Of a stretch of 33,734 bases of DNA, positions 6,973 to 15,590 are shown piece after piece. Source of the DNA: an uncultured Lachnospiraceae bacterium (GTDB lineage: Bacteria > Bacillota > Clostridia > Lachnospirales > Lachnospiraceae). Each line of letters opens with the position of its first letter. The stretch's first letter is position 1. The stretch spans positions 1-33,734 of the forward strand of contig CAMJHQ010000035.1 of the NCBI GenBank assembly GCA_946405625.1, in the 5' to 3' direction. The notes beneath the pieces were generated by a model that made no database searches, was not told the DNA's origin, and worked only from the letters and a program-made list of their open reading frames with translations. A program made the translations under genes and the position numbers.

Positions 6973-8997
6973 ATGTTATTAGTTAAATGTACAGGTGAAA
7001 TCTTAGATAAAGAGATTATGCAGAAGTTCGCGGAAACCGATCATAGAAAACAAAGAGAACTTGAGCGTAGTATTCAGAAAGTCACTAATATGCAAATCCC
7101 GGAAGGATTACCATTTTACTTTATCGCTGATGAAGATGAGGGAAGTGTAACTATTGGGGCGTTAGTTGACAGGCTTGAAGATCTAGAAAGCGGATTGAGG
7201 AGATTCTTATCATCTTTAAATATTTCTTTAAGCAATATTGAGTATGAAGAAGTAATAATCAGACAGTTCAGAGATATGCTGGATGATGCACATTCTAATC
7301 GTTTTGTTCAAAATGCGAGAAATATATGTAATGAGTATGGAATGGAAGAATTATATGATCTATGGGGCAATGATTATTATGAAAAAATATTAGAAGATGC
7401 AGAAGAAAGACATATTATTTCTAAGGCGGAAAAAATGTATATAGGGAACACACTCGTTCCGGAGATAAAACGTATATATGAAGGTAAGAAGATAAAGAAA
7501 GCGGAAGGGCATCCGGTACACTATATGATACAGGCCAATGATAATGAGTTAAAAGACGAGACAATAAATCTACTGTATCAGGCACTTTATGATAACAAAA
7601 GAATTAACAGTAAGAGAATGACTGTAGTTCATGTCGAGGAAAACAGGGGATTCAGAAGAGGAGATATGCGTTCGAAAATAGAATGCTTCTATAAAGCCGG
7701 GAAAGGTGGAGCTGTAGTTATAGATTACCATGGCGAAGAGGAAGCTGAAGGAGAATATGCAAGTACTCATAGAGATACAATAAAAATGTTATCAGAGATC
7801 ATGAATAAGTATAGTAACAATGTTCTTACAATTTATTGTTTTCCGAAGGAATGCACCAAGATCAAAGGATGGTATTACGAATATCTCGGTGATGTGAGCA
7901 TGGTCGAGTTGAAGGAAGAATTCGTATCCGGCACGGAAGCAAGGAATGTCCTGAGTAAAAAGGCTTCTGAACATCATGTAAGAACTGATAAGGAGCTTAT
8001 GGCACATATCTCGGACGATAATAAATATCTGTTAAGAGATCTGGATAAGGATTTTGATCTTTGGTACCGTAAAAAGCTTAAACGTACAGTGTATCCACAG
8101 TATCAATGTATAGAAACGGCATCGATGAAGAAAAGTACGGAAGCACCTAAGGGGACGGCATATGAAGAACTGAGTAAAATGATAGGTCTTACGAATGCAA
8201 AGAAAGTGATAAATCAGGCACTGGATTATTATAAAGCGCAGAAAGTGTTCAGAGACAGAGGTATAGATCAGGATCATCCATCGATGCATATGGTTTTTAC
8301 AGGAAACCCGGGTACTGCCAAGACGACTGTTGCAAGACTGTTTGCTGATATCATGAAAGATAATGGAATTCTATCTACGGGTAAGCTTGTTGAAGTAGGA
8401 CGAGGAGATCTGGTTGGAAAATATGTCGGTTGGACGGCAACCATAGTTAAAGATCGATTCAATGATGCTAAAGGTGGGGTACTGTTTGTAGATGAGGCGT
8501 ATTCTCTGGTCGATGACAGAAATGGAATGTTTGGTGATGAAGCAATAAACACCATTGTGCAGGAAATGGAAAATCATAGAGATGAGGTCGTGGTCATATT
8601 CGCCGGTTATCCGGATAAGATGGAAGAATTCTTGGATAAGAATCCGGGACTTCGCTCGAGAATAGCATTTCACGTTTCTTTTGATGATTATAATGTTGAG
8701 GAATTATGTGAAATATCGAAGATCTTTGCTGATAAGAAAGGAATGCATTTTACTGACGAAGCAATGGAAAGGCTGAAAGAAGTATTCTTAGTTGCTATAG
8801 AGCAGCCGGATTTCGGTAATGGCCGATATGTGAGAAATGTAATCGAGAAGGCGAGAATGGCACAGTCGACAAGGCTGTTATCTAAGAATATAGATGATAT
8901 AACCAAAGAAGATATCCTGACTTTCTCAGCTGAGGATATAGAGCTTCCGAAAGTGAAAGTAGAAAAGCATTTTAAAATGGGATTTGCTTGTGCGTAA
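6973..8997 (+). CDS. CbbX/SpoVK-type AAA+ ATPase with large N-terminal region
   Basis: 674 aa from the ATG at 6973, chosen because GGGAGGTGA (6959-6967) fits this start and not the ATG at 6955. Residues about 1-200 are helical and unrecognised. Residues about 210-330 contain 'GGAVVIDYHGEEE' and 'VLTIYCFPKEC', which look like Walker-B and sensor-1 strands of a degenerate AAA domain. The active AAA domain covers about 395-640: Walker A GNPGTAKTT, Walker B VLFVDEAYSL, sensor 'VVVIFAGYPDKM', 'NPGLRSRI' arginine finger and 'FGNGRYVRN' sensor 2, all typical of CbbX, SpoVK and EccA. Relatives are remodelling chaperones (Rubisco activase CbbX, sporulation SpoVK, type VII secretion EccA). The Walker A has Ala in place of the usual Gly before Lys. 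The client is unknown; the coupled HAD protein is the obvious candidate partner. Confidence 0.85.
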   Translation: MLLVKCTGEILDKEIMQKFAETDHRKQRELERSIQKVTNMQIPEGLPFYFIADEDEGSVTIGALVDRLEDLESGLRRFLSSLNISLSNIEYEEVIIRQFRDMLDDAHSNRFVQNARNICNEYGMEELYDLWGNDYYEKILEDAEERHIISKAEKMYIGNTLVPEIKRIYEGKKIKKAEGHPVHYMIQANDNELKDETINLLYQALYDNKRINSKRMTVVHVEENRGFRRGDMRSKIECFYKAGKGGAVVIDYHGEEEAEGEYASTHRDTIKMLSEIMNKYSNNVLTIYCFPKECTKIKGWYYEYLGDVSMVELKEEFVSGTEARNVLSKKASEHHVRTDKELMAHISDDNKYLLRDLDKDFDLWYRKKLKRTVYPQYQCIETASMKKSTEAPKGTAYEELSKMIGLTNAKKVINQALDYYKAQKVFRDRGIDQDHPSMHMVFTGNPGTAKTTVARLFADIMKDNGILSTGKLVEVGRGDLVGKYVGWTATIVKDRFNDAKGGVLFVDEAYSLVDDRNGMFGDEAINTIVQEMENHRDEVVVIFAGYPDKMEEFLDKNPGLRSRIAFHVSFDDYNVEELCEISKIFADKKGMHFTDEAMERLKEVFLVAIEQPDFGNGRYVRNVIEKARMAQSTRLLSKNIDDITKEDILTFSAEDIELPKVKVEKHFKMGFACA

Positions 8998-9088
8998 CGA
9001 ACGTTAATTGTATAATGTATATGTACCAAAAAAATCGCATGATGACTAGTAAGATATAATATATTTTCAGTGACATGAGGTATGTGGT

Positions 9089-10573
9089 ATGGGGAAGAAT
9101 CTTAGCAAATCTAAGTATTGTAAGGGGTTACAATGTCCGAAGATTCTCTGGCTGGATGAGCATCGACCTGAACTCGCATATGTATCCGATAATAAATCGG
9201 TACTTGAGGAAGGTAAAAGGGTCGGTGAACTTGCCAGAGAGTATTTCGGAAGCTGTTCGCTTGTCGAATTCAACTACGATCTTAATGTGATGGTAGAAGA
9301 TACATTTAAGCTGATGAACAGCGGATGCGAGTGCATAGCAGAAGCAAGCTTTCTCTATGACGGCTTGTTTTGTTCGGTTGACATTTTACGAAAATGCGAG
9401 TCTGATTATGATCTTATCGAAGTAAAGAGTTCAACGTCTGTTTCAGAAATTCATATAGAGGATGTAAGTTATCAGTATTATGTCCTTATCAATTCGGGAA
9501 TCCCGATAAATCACGTATATATAATGCATATAAACAATCAATATGTTCGGCAGGGCGAACTTGACTTGCAGAGCCTTTTTGTGATGGAAGAATGCACTGA
9601 TAAAGTGAAAATGAGGCAGGAAAAGATTGAAGATCGGATTGAACAGATAAGAACATTTATCGATACTGAGGATGAACCGGAGAGAGATATAAATATATAC
9701 TGCGAAAATCCTTATAAATGTGCTTATTACAGCTATTGCCACAGAGATATTCCGAAACAGTCTGTATTTGACATAAAAGATTTGAGATTTAAGAGGAAAT
9801 ATGAGCTATATCATCAAGGGATAGTTACATTTAAGGATATCATTGAGAAGCGGCCTAAAATGGGTGCAAAACAGATGGAACAGGTTGAAACAGCATATTA
9901 TCATAAACCGGATGTGATCAATAGAGAAGAAATCAGAGAGTTCATAAATACACTATATTATCCGGTATATCATTTGGATTTTGAAACATTTCAGATGGCA
10001 GTACCTGAATATAACGATTTAAAGCCTTATGAAAAGATTCCATTTCAATATTCACTTCATATAGAGAAGGAGGATGGAACCTTGGAGCATAGAGAGTTTC
10101 TTGGAGAAGAGGGTACGGATCCGCGGAGAAAATTGGCGGAGCAACTCGTAAATGATATCCCTGAAGATTCATGTATTCTTGCATTCAATATGTCTTTTGA
10201 AAAAGGAGTTATTGAAAGACTGGCTGAGATGTATGGCGATTTGGCCGAGCATCTGATGAATATTCATGATCATATATCGGATCTTATGATTCCATTTGAA
10301 AAGAAGAGTTATTATACAGCAGCTATGGAGGGGAGTTATTCCATCAAGTATGTGCTGCCTGCGCTATTTCCGGATGATCCGTCTCTTGATTATCACAACC
10401 TTGAAGGAATCCATCATGGAGGAGAGGCATCGGATGCATTTAAATATATGACAAGATTCACTCCGGAGGAAAGAGCAAAGACCAGAGAGAATCTACTGAA
10501 ATATTGCGGACTTGATACTTACGCAATGGTAAAGGTACTGGAGAAACTTAGGGAAGCAGCAAAGGAGAACTAG
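9089..10573 (+). CDS. DUF2779 nuclease: RecB-like plus DnaQ-like domains
   Basis: 494 aa. Residues about 1-220 look like a Cas4/RecB-type PD-(D/E)XK nuclease: D98 in 'CSVDIL', E111-V-K113 in 'LIEVKSS', and a following Gln/Tyr helix ('YQYYVL'). Cysteines C16, C205, C211 and C217 could hold an Fe-S cluster as in AddB and Cas4. Residues about 290-485 contain DFET (D297, E299) and 'KYCGLDTYAMVKVLEKL', a DnaQ-like exonuclease layout. This combination is the DUF2779 (PF11074) family. Role: processing or degradation of nucleic acid, not assigned to a pathway. The WYL regulator gene starts 3 nt after its stop. Confidence 0.83.
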   Translation: MGKNLSKSKYCKGLQCPKILWLDEHRPELAYVSDNKSVLEEGKRVGELAREYFGSCSLVEFNYDLNVMVEDTFKLMNSGCECIAEASFLYDGLFCSVDILRKCESDYDLIEVKSSTSVSEIHIEDVSYQYYVLINSGIPINHVYIMHINNQYVRQGELDLQSLFVMEECTDKVKMRQEKIEDRIEQIRTFIDTEDEPERDINIYCENPYKCAYYSYCHRDIPKQSVFDIKDLRFKRKYELYHQGIVTFKDIIEKRPKMGAKQMEQVETAYYHKPDVINREEIREFINTLYYPVYHLDFETFQMAVPEYNDLKPYEKIPFQYSLHIEKEDGTLEHREFLGEEGTDPRRKLAEQLVNDIPEDSCILAFNMSFEKGVIERLAEMYGDLAEHLMNIHDHISDLMIPFEKKSYYTAAMEGSYSIKYVLPALFPDDPSLDYHNLEGIHHGGEASDAFKYMTRFTPEERAKTRENLLKYCGLDTYAMVKVLEKLREAAKEN

Positions 10574-10576
10574 TAT

Positions 10577-11668
10577 ATGAGTGTAAGACCACCCAAAAAA
10601 CTTATGATGAATATTCTGGAAATATTGAGACAATATTCTGATGAAAATCATCGACTCAGTCAGAAAGAAATCACTGAGAAGCTTTCTAAAGAATATGATA
10701 TCAAAGCTAATAGAAAAAGTATCCGAAGAAATATAATTAATCTTATTGATTGTGGTTATGATATTGATTATAAGGAAACGATTCGTATGATGCCGGTAAA
10801 AGATAAATCCGGGAAAAATGTGATCGATCCTAAGACAGGAGAGAAAGTCATGGAAGAAAATATCATTTGGTCAGACTTTTATCTTGTGAGGGATTTTACA
10901 GACAATGAACTTCGTCTTTTGATAGATGGTCTGCTCTTTTCCAGGCATATTCCGTATAGCGAATGTAAAGAGCTCGTGGAGAAGATTGAAGGACTGTCCA
11001 GTGAATATTTCAGATCCAGGGTTAAGTACATTTCAACGCTGCCTAATGATAAATCTAATAACAAGGATTTATTTCTGAATATAGAGTTAATAGATGAAGC
11101 AATCAGCAAAAAGAAAAAGATCAGTTTTAAATATCTGGAATATGACACCGATAAGAAAATGCATGTAAAGAAGCGTGAAGACGGAAGTGAAAGGATATAT
11201 CTGGTTTCACCTTATCAAATGGCTGCAAGGGAGGGGAAATACTACCTCATATGTAATTATGACAAATACGATGATATCTCCAATTATCGTTTGGATCGCA
11301 TTACTGATATTGTGATTACTGATGAACCTATAAAGCCATTTAAGAAATTAAAATGGTCAAATAAAGCGGAACTTAATCTGGCAGACTATATGAAGAAGCA
11401 TCCATATATGTATTCAAGTGATGATGTGATGGTATCTTTCAGAGTAGTTCTTCCGATGATCGGTGATGTGATAGATATGTTCGGAACAGATGTCAGGTTC
11501 TCAGATAAAGATGAAACCGGGGTGACAGTATCAACTACCACAAATGAACGTGCCATGGAGCAGTTCGCACTGAACTTCGCACCGGATGTAATGGTACTCA
11601 GACCAGAAAGGCTTAGGAAAAAGATAGTGGAAAAATTGAGGAATGCCGTAGAGGCGTATGAGAAATAA
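10577..11668 (+). CDS. WYL-domain transcriptional regulator
   Basis: 363 aa. Residues about 8-65 form a winged helix ('LSQKEITEKLSKEYDIKANRKSIRRNI'). The WYL domain is at about 170-260, with 'KKISFKYLEYD', 'LVSPYQMAAREGKYYLIC' (the WYL signature position, here YQMAAREGKYYL) and 'SNYRLDRITDI'. The C-terminal WCX extension ends in 'NFAPDVMVLRPERLRKKIVEKL'. WYL proteins sense nucleic acid or nucleotide ligands and often control DNA repair or phage-defence genes. AAGGAG at the end of the DUF2779 gene serves as ribosome site, so nuclease and regulator are one operon. Confidence 0.9.
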   Translation: MSVRPPKKLMMNILEILRQYSDENHRLSQKEITEKLSKEYDIKANRKSIRRNIINLIDCGYDIDYKETIRMMPVKDKSGKNVIDPKTGEKVMEENIIWSDFYLVRDFTDNELRLLIDGLLFSRHIPYSECKELVEKIEGLSSEYFRSRVKYISTLPNDKSNNKDLFLNIELIDEAISKKKKISFKYLEYDTDKKMHVKKREDGSERIYLVSPYQMAAREGKYYLICNYDKYDDISNYRLDRITDIVITDEPIKPFKKLKWSNKAELNLADYMKKHPYMYSSDDVMVSFRVVLPMIGDVIDMFGTDVRFSDKDETGVTVSTTTNERAMEQFALNFAPDVMVLRPERLRKKIVEKLRNAVEAYEK

Positions 11669-11694
11669 AAAAGTTCTATACGAGGTAATAAGCG

Positions 11695-12426
11695 ATGGAT
11701 GTTAAGATATTTAATGAGCATAGAAATGAATTTGAAAAAGCATATTTTCGTGAAATAACAATTAAAGGCATTGAGATAAAGAATAATTTGAAAAGAGAGG
11801 ATGAAGATAAGATTATTAGGTATTTAAATAATGGTATTATTAATGATACTGTTGTTGCATGGAAGGCAGGTAGACTAATAAAGGAAGCTGATATTCTTAA
11901 ACCCAAAATGAAGGATGGAGATTACTTAAATGGATATGGTAAAAAAATCAAAAAGAATCATTTACTTGATTACTTAGATGAAGTAAGTAAGAATTGGAAA
12001 GAACATAATCTGGATAAAGAAGAGGAATTTGCAAAAATATACAATACAATCATAGATGCCGTTCAGGAAATTCCGGATAATTTTGGATGTGTCTATATAA
12101 TTAATCTTATTTTCTTTTTATCGAAAGGAAAATGGCCTATATATGATAAGTTTGCACATAAAGCAATAAAAGCTATTAAGATGAATAAACGGCCAAGTGA
12201 AATATATGTAGGAGAAGCTCCATCAAAGGCAATAGTAAAAGATAAATGCATAGAGGCAAATCCTGATGTTATAAATATGTACTCTGAATATATATGGCTT
12301 TTGAATGATGTTTTTAAAGAAGAGATACATAAAGATAAAAGTGTTATGTTTATTTCAAGGGAATTAGACCGAGCATTATGGGTATATGGACATGCTTCAG
12401 ACAAATATGATGAATATAAAATATGA
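11695..12426 (+). CDS. Unknown ~240-aa protein, copy A
   Basis: 243 aa, no recognised family. The start follows CGAGGTAATAAG, 26 nt after the WYL gene, so it may belong to that operon. Helix-rich, with a conserved C-terminal core also found in copy B (12991): 'FFLSKGKWPIYDKFAHKAIKAI', 'RPSEIYVGEAP' and 'SRELDRALWVYGH'. The phrase W/Y-PIYD followed by a helix recalls the catalytic-helix region of HhH-GPD-type DNA glycosylase relatives, but I see no helix-hairpin-helix and this is weak. Middle residues 'VVAWKAGRL' are also shared with copy B. Confidence 0.7.
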   Translation: MDVKIFNEHRNEFEKAYFREITIKGIEIKNNLKREDEDKIIRYLNNGIINDTVVAWKAGRLIKEADILKPKMKDGDYLNGYGKKIKKNHLLDYLDEVSKNWKEHNLDKEEEFAKIYNTIIDAVQEIPDNFGCVYIINLIFFLSKGKWPIYDKFAHKAIKAIKMNKRPSEIYVGEAPSKAIVKDKCIEANPDVINMYSEYIWLLNDVFKEEIHKDKSVMFISRELDRALWVYGHASDKYDEYKI

Positions 12427-12483
12427 GACGATTATTCTAACGAGATTCTGAAAATAATGCTTAAGTTTTGAGGAAGGTGGTAT

Positions 12484-12537
12484 TTGCAATGTTGGAGAAT
12501 ATATTACGATTATGATGACTATGGTTATGAAGACTGA
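12484..12537 (+). CDS. Possible 17-residue peptide
   Basis: A TTG at 12484 preceded by GGAAGGTGG (12472-12480) opens a 17-codon frame rich in Tyr and Asp (YYDYDDYGYED) ending in TGA. The good ribosome site with an AT-rich gap after copy A is the only reason for listing it; it may be a relic. Confidence 0.2.
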   Translation: MQCWRIYYDYDDYGYED

Positions 12538-12571
12538 TATCATCGGGAAATGAGTATATGAAAGGTGAGTT

Positions 12572-12931
12572 ATGTGGCCGTATAAAAAACATTCAGAAGA
12601 GGAATATAATAAGGTGATTGAATTTGTACAGGAATATGCTGTGTCTCTTGGGGCAGAGTATGTATGTTCAAAGACCGAGAAGTTTACTACATACTGGAGA
12701 GAAGACCATGTCATTCAGGAAAATGTTGAGATGAAGATATACAAGTTTGGCGAGGAGTATTTATGGGTAGAACATCACTATCTGCCGTCTGGTCCATTCA
12801 TAGTATTTTCATTCGGAGATTCAATAGAAACCATAGGCGATGACGCAGAGCCATTCCCATATAATTTGGATAAGGAAGAACTTGAGGCGGAAGTTAGATA
12901 TTCGCTGGGGATAGAGGAATATCCGGAGTAA
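12572..12931 (+). CDS. Small unknown acidic protein
   Basis: 119 aa, acidic, soluble, with alternating strands in the middle (MKIYKFGEEYLWVEHHYLPS) and a C-terminal acidic helix (DKEELEAEVRYSLGIEEYPE). No family recognised. It sits between the two paralogous 240-aa genes, a position typical of a cargo, antitoxin-like or immunity-like gene, but nothing in the protein itself shows this. Ribosome site AAAGGTGAG. Confidence 0.65.
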   Translation: MWPYKKHSEEEYNKVIEFVQEYAVSLGAEYVCSKTEKFTTYWREDHVIQENVEMKIYKFGEEYLWVEHHYLPSGPFIVFSFGDSIETIGDDAEPFPYNLDKEELEAEVRYSLGIEEYPE

Positions 12932-12990
12932 TGTAAATAATAAAATATTGACGATGATTATATGTTTTTTATTTGATTTAAACGATAAGG

Positions 12991-13713
12991 ATGAATATGG
13001 GAACTTTAGAAGTGTATAGTTTAACTAAAACTGAAAAGAAATCATTTATTGATACGTATGAGCAGTTTTACTTTAATAAAAGTGAATATACCGAAGATGA
13101 GAAAAATGTGTTGGGAATTATTTTGAAAAATAAGTCATCTGATGCTGTTGAGAAATATGCTGAAAATGTCTTGAATAATATAATTCCGCTGGATAAGAGG
13201 GTTTTTTTATGGAAGGCAGGAAGGCTGACTGAAGATGAAGCTGAGCTTATAGAAGCTAATAAAATCAGCCAAATTGAAGTTTTAAATGGAAGAGGCCATA
13301 AGATAGAAAATGCGGAGATATTTATAAATGAGATTAGAAATATGGCGTTAGTAAAGGGGGAAGATAGCTTTAAAGATAACTACAAGAAGTTGCTGGAAAT
13401 ATCAAAACAAGTTGATCTAAAGAATGTCGGAGCGGTCTATTTGATTACTATACTATTCTTTTTGAGCAATAAAGAATACCCTATTTATGATTACTTTGCT
13501 CATAAGGCAGTAAAGGCTTTGTACTTGGATAAGAAACCTAATGAGATTTTTGTAGGGGGAGCACCAGATAAGACGGAATTAGATAAGGTTATTGCCATGT
13601 ACGGAGAGTATGTGTATCTGCTTAATCAAGTATTTGGATATCATAATATAGAGAGAGAATTAGATAGATCATTATGGGTATATGGACATTATAAAAAAGA
13701 AGAATCTAAATAA
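12991..13713 (+). CDS. Unknown ~240-aa protein, copy B
   Basis: 240 aa, paralogue of the product at 11695. Shared in the same order: 'FLWKAGRLT' (copy A 'VAWKAGRLI'), 'LNGRGHKIE' (copy A 'LNGYGKKIK'), 'VYLITILFFLSN', 'YPIYDYFAHKAVKAL', 'KPNEIFVGGAPDK', 'ERELDRSLWVYGH'. The N-terminal 60 residues have diverged completely. Copy B lacks a roughly 15-residue insert that copy A has before the final motif. The leader contains a weak TTGACG-type -35 (12948-12953). The gene ends at a bidirectional terminator. Confidence 0.7.
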   Translation: MNMGTLEVYSLTKTEKKSFIDTYEQFYFNKSEYTEDEKNVLGIILKNKSSDAVEKYAENVLNNIIPLDKRVFLWKAGRLTEDEAELIEANKISQIEVLNGRGHKIENAEIFINEIRNMALVKGEDSFKDNYKKLLEISKQVDLKNVGAVYLITILFFLSNKEYPIYDYFAHKAVKALYLDKKPNEIFVGGAPDKTELDKVIAMYGEYVYLLNQVFGYHNIERELDRSLWVYGHYKKEESK

Positions 13714-13781
13714 TAAATGTTGATATGCAAATGAAAAATATGGACGCAATAAAAATTTAATATAACAATGGAAAATAAGAT

Positions 13782-13810
13782 AAAAGGCTGCGTTTCTGCA
13801 GCCTTTTATT
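13782..13810. terminator. Bidirectional terminator
   Basis: Perfect stem AAAAGGCTGC (13782-13791) and GCAGCCTTTT (13798-13807), 6-nt loop, followed by TATTTT on the right and preceded by A-rich sequence on the left. It separates convergent genes (12991 forward, 13811 reverse) and should work for both. Confidence 0.9.
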
Positions 13811-15325
13811 TTATTTATCTGATTTTTCTAACCCAGCCAGCTCTAATGCCTTAGCAGTAATATTCCAAGGACGGCTGTCTTTAGCGGCTTCTTCAAGCAG
13901 GATAAGGTGATAAGCGTTAAGCATGAGGGATATGTCGATTCGACCTTTCAAATAATTGCTTAAGGCAATAAGAATTCGCTGTTTTCCTGTCAAGGATTCA
14001 GGAGGGCAGTATTCGAAATCCATATAGTTATCATTAGATGTCTCGTTGTAGAGGCTTCCTGTATTGGAATCCTGAAAGTAGCCGTTCATCCACATATCAG
14101 AGAGATCGCGTCCTTTTCTGTCCTTTTTATTGTACCATTCCGGAGCTGAATGATTTAATACCATAGGTCCGCGACATATGCCGGGAGAAGTGTATTTTCC
14201 GGCTATAATATCACCCTTTTTGAATGGCGTCGGGAATGAGAACCACATGAACTCGAAGGAGGTTAGTGTAGTGATATCATTGTCAGGAATATTATAGGTT
14301 TCAATTTCTATGATTTTATATTTGTTATTCAGATATAGCTCCAGATGATTATCATGATCTAATGTCGATACGGAATCTATTTCATTTTTAATTATATGTA
14401 CAGTGAAATCTTTACAATCAGGGATATATTCTTTGCATTCATCTTTGACAGCTTCTAAACATTTGTCATATGTGGAGAAGCAACTGTTATTTGTCGATTT
14501 TTTTGTTTGATCATCAGCCTCAGTATATTCAACTTCATATTTATAAAATGAATTGTCCGGGTTCATGAAGATTTCAATGTATTTCATTTGCGCTTCCATA
14601 TATCGATTTAGGAATGAATGAAGACTGTCTTCCTTTGATTCAGATGTATCGAAGGCCATATCTTTTGTATTATCAATTAAGTATTTCCATTCTTTATGCT
14701 TTTCGTTCAGTGACAGACTCCGACATTGATATATCAGCCAAGAAACTTCAAGCGGAGTGAATTTGTAGGAGATTTCTCGTAAATAATTTCGTATATCCCT
14801 TGAATTAATAAAATAGGTGAACATTATATTATCTGCTTGATCATATAGTTCGCTGCAAAATGTATCAAAATCATATAGTTCTCCGTTTAGTTCAACCTTT
14901 CCATAGTTATTTGTAAGATACTTGGCTTCTTCTAATTCGTTATCAAATATGTGTCCGTTATTTCGAAAATACAGTAAACGGATATCTTTGTAGCATATAT
15001 TGATATAACAATTTTTTAAACCGTATCTATTCGGCTTAAAACCGTAATGGATCCATATATTAGTATCATCGGGATTATAATCCGGAGAATTGGTATTATC
15101 ATTATCTTTTTCTAAATGCAAATTTTTAAATAGCACATGATTAATGTAGTCAATATAATTATCGGCTTCATAGGAATACTTAAGAGGCAACTCGTTTTCA
15201 AGATATTTGTAATATTGCGGGTGATATATATCCTGATCGTCATTATCATAGTCGTTATATAGCGGATTCAGATATATCAAAAAGTCGAAGTTTAGATCCT
15301 CATAATTAGAACTGAATATATGCAT
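13811..15325 (-). CDS. Unknown 504-aa acidic protein, shares domain with the 19074 gene
   Basis: The only reverse-strand gene in the central region. 504 aa; N-terminal ~110 residues are rich in Asn, Asp and Tyr. Residues about 260-420 show an arrangement also seen in the 19074 product: a strand and helix 'CFSTYDKCLEAVKDECKEY', a strand 'FTVHIIK', a long strand before a Phe-rich 'FSFPTPFKKGDIIAG', then a Pro/Gly segment ('SPGICRGPMVL'). The C-terminus 'LKGRIDISLMLNAYHLILLEEAAKDS' is a helical bundle. Ribosome site GGGAGGG lies 7 nt before the ATG. No catalytic motif is recognised. It may be a fast-evolving effector or adaptor, but this is a guess. Confidence 0.7.
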   Translation of the reverse strand: MHIFSSNYEDLNFDFLIYLNPLYNDYDNDDQDIYHPQYYKYLENELPLKYSYEADNYIDYINHVLFKNLHLEKDNDNTNSPDYNPDDTNIWIHYGFKPNRYGLKNCYINICYKDIRLLYFRNNGHIFDNELEEAKYLTNNYGKVELNGELYDFDTFCSELYDQADNIMFTYFINSRDIRNYLREISYKFTPLEVSWLIYQCRSLSLNEKHKEWKYLIDNTKDMAFDTSESKEDSLHSFLNRYMEAQMKYIEIFMNPDNSFYKYEVEYTEADDQTKKSTNNSCFSTYDKCLEAVKDECKEYIPDCKDFTVHIIKNEIDSVSTLDHDNHLELYLNNKYKIIEIETYNIPDNDITTLTSFEFMWFSFPTPFKKGDIIAGKYTSPGICRGPMVLNHSAPEWYNKKDRKGRDLSDMWMNGYFQDSNTGSLYNETSNDNYMDFEYCPPESLTGKQRILIALSNYLKGRIDISLMLNAYHLILLEEAAKDSRPWNITAKALELAGLEKSDK

Positions 15326-15475
15326 TTAATAACCCTCCCAGATCCCAGATCACATCTTGAATAAATAATAAAATATTTGATGTGACATTTTTTGCTCATG
15401 CATCCGTATAGTATATGACTCAGAAACACGGAGATAACAAAAAGCAATGCTTCATTTCCCAAAGAAAAACTAGCC

Positions 15476-15556
15476 ATGGGAATTCCTGTGCTCTGGCTGT
15501 TAAATAACGAGGAAGTTGATCCACCTTGGGGAAAAGTGGCAAGGATAGTTGTGTGA
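15476..15556 (+). pseudogene. C-terminal remnant of a VWA-like (COG3864) protein
   Basis: A 26-codon frame from ATG at 15476 to TGA at 15554 encodes MGIPVLWLLNNEEVDPPWGK followed by VARIVV. This matches in my memory the last segment of VWA-like DUF2201 proteins (partner of MoxR-type ATPases), where a PVLW-x-(6-10)-PPWG-x-V ending is typical. No other part of such a gene is present. Its end lies 35 nt before the DnaB-like gene, so it may mark the junction where the DnaB/DnaA-like block was inserted or where a gene was deleted. Confidence 0.5.
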
Positions 15557-15590
15557 GGAATATAGGTATTTATGGAGGAGGATGTCGATA

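Noticed and set aside
9443-9742. 99-codon reverse frame inside the DUF2779 gene
   Set aside because: Shadow of the forward gene, no ribosome site, hydrophobic composition typical of antisense frames here.
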